Assembly: GCF_000025865.1 (NCBI RefSeq)
Contig: NC_014002.1
Coordinates: forward strand, 868,001-932,000
Source: Methanohalophilus mahii DSM 5219
GTDB taxonomy: Archaea; Halobacteriota; Methanosarcinia; Methanosarcinales; Methanosarcinaceae
Length of the DNA stretch: 64,000 nt
Direction: 5' to 3'
The translations under genes were made by a program, and so were the position numbers. Positions 39,083 to 47,541 of this stretch are shown here, one piece after another (positions within the stretch are counted from its first letter, which is position 1; each line of letters starts with the position of its first letter). The notes under the pieces were generated by a model. It had not been told where the DNA came from and ran no database searches. It saw nothing but the letters and a program-made list of their open reading frames with translations.

Positions 39083-40405
39083 TTACAGGACAAGAAGATA
39101 CAGTATGCCGGATATGAGGGCACCCGTGGCAGTTGCTACAAAATTGACTCCACTATTGGACAGGTAACCTTTTTTCTGGAATGTAGCACCAAGTAAACTA
39201 TCGATATTTGTTCCTCCCCATCCGCCTGCGCATGTAATAAGTATGGCAGGAACTATCTGCTCCACAAACCCAAAGGCGGCTCCAAGTATTCCTATTGCCA
39301 GTGCTCCACCAAAGGCTGCAAGTTCTCCAAGTGAAGTTACAGCTCCGTCAGTACCGGTTTTTGTAGGTTTTAAGCTTGTTATCATCCTGGGTGTCTGGCG
39401 GGCGGTTGTTCCGATTTCACTTGCGAGTGTGTCCCCTGCAGCTGTTGCTACGGTTCCCAGGAAAGCATATGTTATTAGGTTGCTATGTTGGGGATATATG
39501 CCATATGCAATGGCAAGCACAAGTGCAGCAGTACTGTTGCTGAATACATTTTCATAAGTCCGTACTCCACCCTTCTCCTGTGCGATACCCAGGCCCAGCT
39601 TATAGTTGTATTTGTATTTGGTGAATACTCCTCCGAGTATGAAAAAAGTAAGAAGTAAAACAAACCAGAGGATGTTACTAAAAACAATAATCAAAACTCC
39701 CATAAGTGTAGCACTCAACACTGCGGAAATATCGGCTATATTGGTGCGGTATGCCAGATACCCCAAAAAGAGTGCAAAAAAGAAAGCAATCAATAAATGT
39801 AAAGGTGCAACTGAGTAACCAAAGGCTGCAAGAACCCACATTGCCATTGCCGAACCCATGGTCATTGAAAAAAGCCGGTCTACGGAGGATGGTATGGATT
39901 CAAAAAGAGCTGCTGTTATTGCTCCGATTACTGCTATGAAGAATATAAGTTCGTATGATACAGTGGATGTCCAGTATGCATACCATGAACCTGCTATAAA
40001 GGCAGAAGAGGCACCTGCTATTAATAAAGCAAGGCTTGATTGGAGATTGGTAGTATTTTCTTGTGAGTCCTTGTTGGTTTTGCAGCGCACTATGGTGGCA
40101 CATGTAAAGCCGATGGTAGAGATCTGGATTGCTGCTACAATTATGTATTTTGGCAGGGAATAAGAATAGATATTTGCAGTAGCACTTATCAAAAGTAACA
40201 AAACGACTGATACAATAAGATTGATTACATTCCTATTGCTATTGGTAATGTAGATATATACGCCGGCACCTGCAAAAATCAGAAATAAGATTTCCCTGCT
40301 TAAGAATGGAAATATGAGCATGGAAACTAATGCGATAGTTATGAAATAGAGGGTATAGTTTTTCCCTTCATCGTCTCCGGTAAAACATTTTGGCCAGCTC
40401 GTCAT
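39083..40405 (-). CDS. DUF92 (TIGR00297) integral membrane protein
   Basis: About 440 residues with some twelve helices. The C-terminal half carries the DUF92 signature: GVFTKYKYNYK, GTVATAAGDTLASEIG, LKPTKTGTDGAVTSLGELAA and GGWGGTNIDSLLGATFQKKG. Plant VTE6 of this family is a phytyl-phosphate kinase; the archaeal proteins may phosphorylate isoprenoid phosphates for lipid synthesis, which is inference. The extra N-terminal half is a hydrophobic extension. ATG 40405 fits a TATAAATAA box 40 bases upstream; the open frame begins at 40456 with an unlikely polar leader. Confidence 0.82.
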   Translation of the reverse strand: MTSWPKCFTGDDEGKNYTLYFITIALVSMLIFPFLSREILFLIFAGAGVYIYITNSNRNVINLIVSVVLLLLISATANIYSYSLPKYIIVAAIQISTIGFTCATIVRCKTNKDSQENTTNLQSSLALLIAGASSAFIAGSWYAYWTSTVSYELIFFIAVIGAITAALFESIPSSVDRLFSMTMGSAMAMWVLAAFGYSVAPLHLLIAFFFALFLGYLAYRTNIADISAVLSATLMGVLIIVFSNILWFVLLLTFFILGGVFTKYKYNYKLGLGIAQEKGGVRTYENVFSNSTAALVLAIAYGIYPQHSNLITYAFLGTVATAAGDTLASEIGTTARQTPRMITSLKPTKTGTDGAVTSLGELAAFGGALAIGILGAAFGFVEQIVPAILITCAGGWGGTNIDSLLGATFQKKGYLSNSGVNFVATATGALISGILYLLVL

Positions 40406-40660
40406 GAAAATCAGAGGTTTTTGTTTAATAAAGCACTGATTATTTATAAAAGTCATCTTTTAGTGTAATTTATTTTTTAACATGTATTTGTGCAACAAAC
40501 AACAAAATTAATTGTCGATGATCTGTTTAAAGCGATTAATATTTCGGTTTGTAATCAAAACCATGCATAATAAATATATATTAATGCACTATATTTATAG
40601 TTTATAGTCCAAAAGTATATATTCATGTTCTTTCCTAAGGAAGCATTAAGGAGTGGTAGA

Positions 40661-40804
40661 ATGAACCAAAATGACTGTCTTTTAAAAAATTGCCCGATTT
40701 GCGGAACAGATCTCAGGGAAAACAATGATTATCAGATATGTGAATGCTGTCATTACTGGACTCAAAAAGGCCAGGCTAGAATAGATTCAATTCTGATATG
40801 CTAA
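40661..40804 (+). CDS. Small zinc-ribbon-like protein, 47 residues
   Basis: Starts MNQNDCLLKNCPICGTDLRE; two knuckles, NCPICG and ICECCHYW, form a four-Cys zinc site (an extra Cys6). AAGGAGTGG precedes the ATG by three bases, one of the best ribosome sites in the window. A TATA-like stretch lies near 40590-40620. Followed after 14 bases by another Cys-rich ORF. No family named. Confidence 0.75.
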   Translation: MNQNDCLLKNCPICGTDLRENNDYQICECCHYWTQKGQARIDSILIC

Positions 40805-40818
40805 CATGAAGGGTTACA

Positions 40819-40938
40819 ATGTGCCAGATCGAAAAGTTTGGTTATTCTCAGGAAAACAAAGAAACGTTTTGTTCAGATTGCATAATATGGAATACTATTG
40901 GTAAATGTGCATTTTTGCAGGAATGTGAATCCAAATAG
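40819..40938 (+). CDS. Small Cys-rich protein, 39 residues
   Basis: Reads MCQIEKFGYSQENKETFCSD, then CIIWNTIGKCAFLQECESK. Cys at 2, 18, 21, 30 and 36; C-x2-C plus C-x5-C suggest a zinc or Fe-S site. GAAGGG lies five bases before the ATG. Tandem with the preceding zinc-ribbon ORF, likely one transcript. Family unknown. Confidence 0.68.
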   Translation: MCQIEKFGYSQENKETFCSDCIIWNTIGKCAFLQECESK

Positions 40939-41119
40939 CAAAAAGCAAAATCAATAGGTGGTAACATTGATTATAGGCAAATAAGAATGTGGACCGCCAA
41001 ATCCCTTTGATTACATTTTTATTGTTCTGCGATGATTTTATGTCCGGACAATAACTTTAAATTTTAGTAGATCATAGTAGTATATCAATTGATTTAGTGG
41101 ACCGTGGTGGTAGGTTCAA

Positions 41120-44100
41120 ATGAGAATGGGGCACAAAAACATTTTTTTAAGATTTACTTTAGTCTTACTTTTGGCAATTACTCTATGTCATCCAGTTGTT
41201 GCTGTAAATAATTTGAATGATGACTTTTCCTTTTATTCGGATGAAGTAAATGTTTCACAGACTAATGGTTCTCTGTCCCATTATAATGACACATATGAGA
41301 ACATTTCATCTTTTTACTTATCAGGAAACTATAATCAATCATTGGCAGTTTCCAAAAGGGTTCTAGATTCCAATCCCAATTCTACTTATGCCCTTTACAT
41401 GGCTGGCCTGAGTCTCGAAAAGCTGGCTAGTGAGAATAAAGCTATACAATATTATGAAAAAGCTCTTCGAAACCTAAAGGATACTGAGAATCAAAATATC
41501 ACTGAACTGGTCAATAATCCTGATCTGGAAACATTGCCAGTTCTATTCCTTAAAGGAAAAATAAGCCATTTAGAGGGTAATTATAATGATTCGCTTACTT
41601 ATCAGGATGCAGCATTAAGTGCTTATGGATATCATTCTGAAGACCTCTACAATAAGGGCCTGTATCACAAAAATGAAGGCAATCACGAGGATGCAATCGA
41701 ACATTTCCAGGCTGCTTTGCGTATCAATCCCTCAAAAACAGATTCCTGGGCACAGCTAGGGGAATGCTATGAAGCTATTGGAGAGTACCAGACAGCACAG
41801 GATAATTATGATAAAGCCCTCCAAAGGAAACCCAATGATTCTGAATTATTATTGAAGTATGGCCTTGTTGCAGAAAAAATGGATGATCACAGCCTGGCCA
41901 TTGAATATTATGACAGGGTGCTTGAGATACAGCCATACAATGTGGATTCATGGAAATATAAAGCCCGCAGTCTTGAAGCATTGGATCAGAATAATTATGC
42001 TCTAACCTGTTACAATCAGGCCCTGAAATACGATCCGGAAAATAAGGCACTATGGAACCTTAAGGGACAATTACTGGATAAAATGGGAAGATATGAGGAA
42101 TCGATTGAATGCTATGATCAGGCCCTGAAATTAAATCCGGATCATGCACGTGGTATTGGACGTGTATCAGAGGCACCATCAATTATCATTTCTGCCGATT
42201 CTCATGAGGTATTCTATGAAACACCACAGTTTGATTCAGAGGCTGCCCAGACACTGTTCAATAAAGGTGAAGCATTCTACAGGCTGGAAAAATATGATGA
42301 TGCACTTGAATGCTACAATGACGTAATTGAAACAGAACCTCATGCGGTCGTATGGTATCGAAAGGCCACTATTCTGAAAAACAATGGTGATTTTTCCGAA
42401 GCTATCGATAGCTATGAAGAGGCCCTTGATATTGAATCTGACGCTCCTGCGGTATGGTATGAACAGGCAGTATTACTTGACAGGATAGGCGAGTATAGAA
42501 AGGCGGTAAAGAGCTATGATGAGGCCACAGAAAGGGATGAGAACTATACCCTTGCCTGGTATGAGATGGCTGTTGACCTGAAAATACTGGGTAAATACGA
42601 TCAATCTTTAGCGGCTTATGATAAGGTCTGTGAACTTGAGTCATCCTCAGCACAGGTGTGGTATGAAAGAGGGGCCGTTCTGGATGAACTTGGAAGATAT
42701 GAGGAAGCTATCAATTCTTATGAAAAAGTCCTTGAACTGGATCCTGGCCACTCAGCAGCTAGTTATCAACTAAGGACTGACCAGAGTAAGTTATTAGAAT
42801 CCAATCAAAAAGAATCTGATCACAAGAATAATTTTCATTACACAAGCAATTCCCCCTTCCTTGATTTCCTTAAGAGTCACGGATTTGATCTAACTTTCAT
42901 GGCAAATGGGAAAGATAAGTCCGTCAATCCCCTTACATCTATTGAAGATGGTAATTTGCCAGCTCCCGAATACCTATGGTATTCACGCGCCATGACGATG
43001 TCAGCAGTAAATAATACCAATAAATCTCTCTCTTCATTTGAAATGGCTACAATGATAGAACCTGATTATGCAGCTGCCTGGGAAGGTAAAGGGGATCTTT
43101 TCAAAAAATACAATCAATGGGCCGATTCTTCAGATGCGTTTAAGCAGGCTCTTTCAGTTAATTCCGATTCTGTGCAATTGTGGCATAAATATGCAATAGT
43201 ATCACAAAAGGCAGGTGACCTGCAGACTGCCCTGTATGCTTACGGAAGAGTAGTAGAGAAGGATCCGAATAATGGGGATGCTCTGTATAACAGGGGATTG
43301 ATATACGACAAACTTGGAAGTTTCAGGAATGCAGCCAATGCTTACCAGAAATATCTCAATTTGGAGCCAAAAGATATGGATACATGGTATCTGCTGGCCC
43401 AATCCGCACACAAGGCAAGGATGTATGATGTATCTCTGAATGCAATTAATACTGTCATTAATGATCAGCCTTCAAATCAGGATGCTCTGTATCTCAAATC
43501 TGATAATCTTGAAAAGATGGGCCGTTTCAGTGATGCGATAGTTGTTTATGATGAGATTCTGGAGTCAGATCCCCAAAACCAGGATGCATTGTTCAATAAG
43601 GGGTTGGCTTTTGAAAATATCGGACAATACCAGAAAGCGATCGAATGCTATGAACAGTTACTTGACGTTAATCCACAGCATGTTACTGCAATGGAGCATA
43701 AAGGGTTTGATCTATACCTGCTTGGAGAGTACAATAAAGCTGATGTTGTATACAATCAGATCCTGGAGATCGAGCCCAACAACGCTGACGCTCTCTATCA
43801 CAAGGCTACCATCAAGTATCTGTTGAGTAGCTATGCAGGTTCAATAATGTATTATGACCGTCTACTTGAGGTGAAACCAAATTGCATTACTGCATGGTAC
43901 AACAAAGGATTTGCCAATAATATGATGGGCAATGTCGATGAGGCAATAGAATGTTACGATCAGGCCCTTTCGATTGATCCGAACAATCCTTCTGTGCTTT
44001 ACAATAAGCGGTTTGCCCTTTATAGAATAGGTAAATCTTCCGAGGCAAAGACAGCCAAACTGAAGCTTGATTCCATAGATCCGGTTTTTGAAGAGGCTCT

Positions 44101-44188
44101 GGACAACAAGGGAACGAAATTCTTCCTGCCAAAGGAATACGATCCCAATCTGGAATATAAACTGCCTTCACGGTGGTATAATAAATAA
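41120..44188 (+). CDS. Large exported TPR-repeat protein
   Basis: 1022 residues. Signal peptide (FLRFTLVLLLAITLCHPVVA), then more than twenty tetratricopeptide repeats of 34 residues, many close to consensus (for example GRYEESIECYDQALKLNPDH, GQYQKAIECYEQLLDVNPQH). The array is broken near residues 350-375 and 555-620 by non-repeat linkers, giving three blocks. No C-terminal anchor or enzyme domain. Acts outside the membrane, perhaps as a surface scaffold. GGTGGTAGG precedes the start; the next ATG two codons on is also possible. A strong hairpin overlaps the stop. Confidence 0.9.
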   Translation: MRMGHKNIFLRFTLVLLLAITLCHPVVAVNNLNDDFSFYSDEVNVSQTNGSLSHYNDTYENISSFYLSGNYNQSLAVSKRVLDSNPNSTYALYMAGLSLEKLASENKAIQYYEKALRNLKDTENQNITELVNNPDLETLPVLFLKGKISHLEGNYNDSLTYQDAALSAYGYHSEDLYNKGLYHKNEGNHEDAIEHFQAALRINPSKTDSWAQLGECYEAIGEYQTAQDNYDKALQRKPNDSELLLKYGLVAEKMDDHSLAIEYYDRVLEIQPYNVDSWKYKARSLEALDQNNYALTCYNQALKYDPENKALWNLKGQLLDKMGRYEESIECYDQALKLNPDHARGIGRVSEAPSIIISADSHEVFYETPQFDSEAAQTLFNKGEAFYRLEKYDDALECYNDVIETEPHAVVWYRKATILKNNGDFSEAIDSYEEALDIESDAPAVWYEQAVLLDRIGEYRKAVKSYDEATERDENYTLAWYEMAVDLKILGKYDQSLAAYDKVCELESSSAQVWYERGAVLDELGRYEEAINSYEKVLELDPGHSAASYQLRTDQSKLLESNQKESDHKNNFHYTSNSPFLDFLKSHGFDLTFMANGKDKSVNPLTSIEDGNLPAPEYLWYSRAMTMSAVNNTNKSLSSFEMATMIEPDYAAAWEGKGDLFKKYNQWADSSDAFKQALSVNSDSVQLWHKYAIVSQKAGDLQTALYAYGRVVEKDPNNGDALYNRGLIYDKLGSFRNAANAYQKYLNLEPKDMDTWYLLAQSAHKARMYDVSLNAINTVINDQPSNQDALYLKSDNLEKMGRFSDAIVVYDEILESDPQNQDALFNKGLAFENIGQYQKAIECYEQLLDVNPQHVTAMEHKGFDLYLLGEYNKADVVYNQILEIEPNNADALYHKATIKYLLSSYAGSIMYYDRLLEVKPNCITAWYNKGFANNMMGNVDEAIECYDQALSIDPNNPSVLYNKRFALYRIGKSSEAKTAKLKLDSIDPVFEEALDNKGTKFFLPKEYDPNLEYKLPSRWYNK

Positions 44189-44206
44189 TCGGGGTTATCC
44201 CCGATT
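44187..44206 (+). terminator. Strong hairpin terminator after the TPR gene
   Basis: Perfect 8-bp stem AATCGGGG / CCCCGATT with a TTAT loop, beginning in the stop codon; GGTTTTTG follows 7 bases later. Also faces the 3' end of lysA and may serve both. Confidence 0.7.
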
Positions 44207-44230
44207 GTATCTGGTTTTTGCCATGTCAGT

Positions 44231-45493
44231 TTATTTAAAATTTTCAAGACCTTCAAAATCAAGTGTGGCAAAATAGTCTTCCATAGTTTCTGCTCTTCTG
44301 ATTTGCACAGTGCTGCCATCTTCCCTGAGTAAAATTTCAGCAGAGCGTAATTTTCCATTATAGTTGAATCCCATTGCATGACCGTGTGCTCCGGTATCAT
44401 GCATTGCCAGGATGTCACCTATTTCGATTTCAGGCAATTTCCTGTCTATGGCGAATTTGTCATTATTTTCGCAAAGAGAGCCTGTCACATCATATGTATG
44501 GTCATGAGGCTGGTTTTCCTTGCCAGGTACGGTTATATGGTGATAAGCTCCGTAAACACCCGGCCTCATAAGGTTTGCCATTGTGGCATCCATTCCTGCA
44601 AAATCCTTGTAGGTATGCTTGAGATGGCGCACTTTACTGATGAGATATCCATAGGGTCCGGTGATCACCCTTCCGCATTCAAGGTAGATCTTGAGGGGGT
44701 CAAGGCCGTTTGCAGAGATTATTTTATCATATTCTTCCTTGACACCTTTTGCTATGACATCATAGGGAACTGGTTCCTGATCAGGCTCGTAGGGTATTCC
44801 GATACCGCCTCCCAGATTCGCGAATTCGAATTTGATACCGAGTTCCTTTGAGATATCGGCTATAACTTCAAAGAGAATTCTGGCAGTCTCTATGAAATAG
44901 GTCGGATCCAGTTCATTGGATGCTACCATTGTGTGGATACCGAATCTCTTGACCCCTTTATCGGCAAGTTTTTTGTATCCTTCAAAGAGCTGCTCCCGGG
45001 TAAAACCGTATTTTGCATCTTCCGGGTTGCCTATGAACTTGTTACCTTTTTTGAGTGCACCGGGGTTATATCGGAAACAGATCATTTCAGGCAGGCTGGC
45101 ATGTTTTTCAAGATAATCGATATGGCTTATGTCATCAAGGTTGATTATAGCACCCAGTTCTTTTGCCTTTACAAACTCTTCTGCTGGTGTGTCGTTGGAA
45201 CTGAACATAATATTTTCGCCAACAATACCCGCTTTTTCAGCAAGTACAAGTTCGGGAAGGGAACTGCAATCGGCACCAAATCCCTTATTTTTCAGAATTT
45301 TGAGTATATATGGATTGGGGAGGGCTTTTACAGCATAGTATTCCTGAAAACCTTCCAGAATCCCGAAGGCTTCTTTAAGTTTTTCCACATTTTCCAGGAT
45401 CCCCTTCTCATCATAGAGATGGAAAGGAGTGGGATATTCTTCCGTGATTTCCTGTAATTTTTCTTTAGTAAAAGGTACTTCTTTTGATACCAT
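44231..45493 (-). CDS. lysA: Diaminopimelate decarboxylase family enzyme
   Basis: PLP enzyme, 420 residues, fold type III barrel. The Schiff-base lysine is in YYAVKALPNP; GGGIGIPYEP binds the phosphate; ECGRVITGPYG, GSLCENND and DTGAHGHAMGFNYNG are the dimer-interface and substrate loops. Makes lysine from meso-diaminopimelate. The substrate loop differs somewhat from bacterial LysA (HGHAMGFNYNG where bacteria have AYGFSMAS NYN-like forms), so a related amino-acid decarboxylase cannot be excluded. GAGGAG precedes ATG 45493. Confidence 0.87.
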   Translation of the reverse strand: MVSKEVPFTKEKLQEITEEYPTPFHLYDEKGILENVEKLKEAFGILEGFQEYYAVKALPNPYILKILKNKGFGADCSSLPELVLAEKAGIVGENIMFSSNDTPAEEFVKAKELGAIINLDDISHIDYLEKHASLPEMICFRYNPGALKKGNKFIGNPEDAKYGFTREQLFEGYKKLADKGVKRFGIHTMVASNELDPTYFIETARILFEVIADISKELGIKFEFANLGGGIGIPYEPDQEPVPYDVIAKGVKEEYDKIISANGLDPLKIYLECGRVITGPYGYLISKVRHLKHTYKDFAGMDATMANLMRPGVYGAYHHITVPGKENQPHDHTYDVTGSLCENNDKFAIDRKLPEIEIGDILAMHDTGAHGHAMGFNYNGKLRSAEILLREDGSTVQIRRAETMEDYFATLDFEGLENFK

Positions 45494-45674
45494 TTTTTCT
45501 CCTCAATAATTGTAATATAAAAACGATGCGCTATAGTGGTGCATCTTTATTAAAATGATTATTGTTATTGCTGTGATAGAGGTTTCTTATATAGTTTATC
45601 CTTATGTATAAGAAACAAAAAAGCATTATGTGGAGTGATTTATGTCCCCACTTAAAAGGTATTCCGGCATTGAA

Positions 45675-46137
45675 TTATTTTGATCCCTGTGAAAATCCGC
45701 TTGTTTCTTCAACGAATTGTTCAACTCTCTTTTTGATGGAATCTCTCAAATTCCTCATTTGTTCCAGCTTTTCTTCATGTGTGCCTGTGAAGTTTTCAGG
45801 TTCCGGGAATGGCCAGTATAATTTTGCAAAAGGTTTTGGATATATCGGACATCTCTCCTCGTGCTCTCTGTCACAAACAGTAATTACGAAATGGAAAAAT
45901 TTACCCGCCCGGAAGAGATCCCATGCATCCTGAGTATTTTTTCTTTGTGAGATCGAATCCATCCTCTTTCATTACTTTAAGGACGAGTGGATTAATCTGT
46001 CTGGGCTCAAAACTCGCACTTTCAGCTTCGAACTTCCCTTCTCCGAGTCTTTTCAGGTATTCTTCTGCGATCTGGCTTCTTGCACTGTTGTGCATACAAA
46101 TGAAAAGCACTTTGATATTTTCGTTGCTTTCTTGCAT
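45675..46137 (-). pseudogene. arsC: Arsenate reductase (ArsC, thioredoxin type) with a one-base frameshift
   Basis: The N-terminal half (MQESNENIKVLFICMHNSAR...DGFDLTKKK) and C-terminal half (TQDAWDLFRAGKFFHFVITV...) lie in different frames that cross at a run of six T (45937-45942; A-run on the coding strand). Deleting one A joins KK to NTQDAWDLF and yields a normal low-molecular-weight phosphatase-fold ArsC of about 150 residues with the CX5R loop CMHNSAR and the later Cys pair around TVCDREHEERCP. Everything else is intact, so this is a young mutation, a phase-variable homopolymer, or a sequencing error. Confidence 0.85.
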
Positions 46138-46174
46138 GTAAATGTAGAGGAGCTGATGTGGCAACAAGTGTTAC

Positions 46175-46191
46175 CTACATAGATTATGTAG
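46175..46191. promoter_or_regulatory. Inverted repeat upstream of arsC
   Basis: CTACATA-GAT-TATGTAG, perfect 7-base arms, about 40 bases before the arsC start. Size and place suit an ArsR-type dimer operator; no arsR gene is beside it. Confidence 0.4.
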
Positions 46192-46278
46192 ATTCTATAT
46201 CTGGCAATCCTGATGAATTGTGCCTGTGATTCATCAATAACAAATCTGTATTTTAGTTTTCGATCAACAGGTAATATT

Positions 46279-46860
46279 TTACTTTAAGTTTCCTGCAAGT
46301 TCCTCGCCCATCTGGAAAGCCTTTTTAAGCGCTGCTTCATCCTTTTTGATAATTCCCCTGTCAAATTGGTTGAGCACAGGTATCGCCTTATCCACTGTGT
46401 ATCCCAGGGCTTCCAGGGGATAACTCATGGCTTCCAGGCTGAACCCGATATCTTCAATGATGGGTTGCTCCCCAATGCTGAAAACGCAGGCGCGTCTTCC
46501 CTGTCCTGCCAGCCGGCTGGAATACTCGCGTGGCCGGTCATCGGTGAAATTGTAGTATGGATACAGGCGGTCTATGAAGGTTTTCATAAGGGAGGTAACA
46601 TTGTAATTGTAGGTAGGGGAGCCAAGCACAATACCCTTTGCTTCTTCGATCTTTGGGTACAGTAAATTCATCCCGTCATGAAAGCGGGTACAGGTCTTAT
46701 CCTGGCGACATCTTTCACAGCCCACGCAGGACTCGATACTGTAATCGCGCAGATGTACTATCTCGACTGTAGCACCGTTTCTTTTTGCGCCTTCCATTAC
46801 CTCATCAAGCAATACGTCGGTATTACCTGCCTTTCTGGGACTTGCACAGATTCCCAGAAT
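46279..46860 (-). CDS. NADPH-dependent FMN reductase / iron-sulfur flavoprotein-like
   Basis: About 194 residues of flavodoxin fold. The FMN phosphate loop ILGICASPRKAGNTDV, the Cys cluster ESCVGCERCRQDKTC (Isf-like, probable 4Fe-4S site) and SPTYNYNVTSLMKTFIDR are present. The only standard start in frame is TTG 46812, but that would drop the FMN loop. The loop is encoded upstream, where the only candidates are ATT 46860 or CTG 46857, and a TAG closes the frame at 46878. I therefore place a non-standard start at ATT 46860, or the gene start is damaged. Last gene of the tusA-dsrE-iscS-iscU unit. Confidence 0.65.
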   Translation of the reverse strand: MLGICASPRKAGNTDVLLDEVMEGAKRNGATVEIVHLRDYSIESCVGCERCRQDKTCTRFHDGMNLLYPKIEEAKGIVLGSPTYNYNVTSLMKTFIDRLYPYYNFTDDRPREYSSRLAGQGRRACVFSIGEQPIIEDIGFSLEAMSYPLEALGYTVDKAIPVLNQFDRGIIKKDEAALKKAFQMGEELAGNLK

Positions 46861-46895
46861 ATCTATTGTAATACTATATTCCTCCTCTTCTGTAA

Positions 46896-47531
46896 TTATT
46901 CTGTGAAAACAACCTTCACTTCTTCGACATCCCAGAGTGACTCTATTTTTTCCAGAATATCCTCTTTTATAGCCGATGCGAACTGGTGGTCTGAAGGAAG
47001 GTCTATAAGTATTCTCACACTACCTTCATTGATCTCTATCTTTGTCACAAGTTCCGTCCTGATAATATCCAGTCCTGCCATGGGATTCATGACATGTTTC
47101 AGACGCCTTCTGACAACTTCTTCAGTAGTAGTTTCTTTCTCGCTCACAAGGCCATGCTTTTCTTCATAATCCCGGATTGCCGCCCTCAAGCCTTCCACAG
47201 CCAGTACTGAACAGTGTGCTTTTACGGTGGGCAGTCCTCCGAGTTCTTCGGTTGCCTGCTTCCATGAGATATTTTTAGCTTCTTCCAGGGTCTTTCCCTT
47301 GGCCATTTCCGTAATTATGGAAGCTGTAGCGATATTGGATGCACATCCATAGGATTCAAATTTTATATCCTCTATCACCAGGGTTTCGGGGTTTACATTC
47401 AGGTATACTGCCACCATGTCACCACATGCCGGACTTCCTTCCAGCCCCTTGCCATCCGGATTTTCTATTTTACCCACATTCCGGGGATTTTTAAAGTGAT
47501 CAAGAACTTTTTCACTGTAAGGGAATTTCAC
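46896..47531 (-). CDS. IscU/NifU-like scaffold fused to a MIP18 (DUF59) domain
   Basis: About 211 residues from GTG 47531 (AGGTG six bases before; the earlier in-frame GTG 47540 is part of that ribosome site). Residues 1-125 are IscU: KVLDHFKNPRNVG, Cys36-Gly-Asp38, Cys63 in YGCASN and Cys107 in KAHCSV, so all three cluster ligands and the Asp are kept. Residues about 140-211 are a MIP18-like domain (HVMNPMAGLDIIRTELV) which lacks the usual Cys before the last helix. Joins Fe-S assembly with a delivery-type domain. It starts beside the iscS stop and is clearly coupled to it. Confidence 0.88.
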   Translation of the reverse strand: MKFPYSEKVLDHFKNPRNVGKIENPDGKGLEGSPACGDMVAVYLNVNPETLVIEDIKFESYGCASNIATASIITEMAKGKTLEEAKNISWKQATEELGGLPTVKAHCSVLAVEGLRAAIRDYEEKHGLVSEKETTTEEVVRRRLKHVMNPMAGLDIIRTELVTKIEINEGSVRILIDLPSDHQFASAIKEDILEKIESLWDVEEVKVVFTE

Positions 47532-47541
47532 ATTAAACACC

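Noticed and set aside
45604-45933. 109-codon plus-strand ORF
   Set aside because: Antisense to the frameshifted arsC, whose protein is clearly recognisable on the minus strand.
46876-46878. TAG upstream of the flavoprotein as pyrrolysine read-through from an earlier start
   Set aside because: No start codon or protein-like sequence exists in that frame before the TAG; the region is the end of iscU and its ribosome site.
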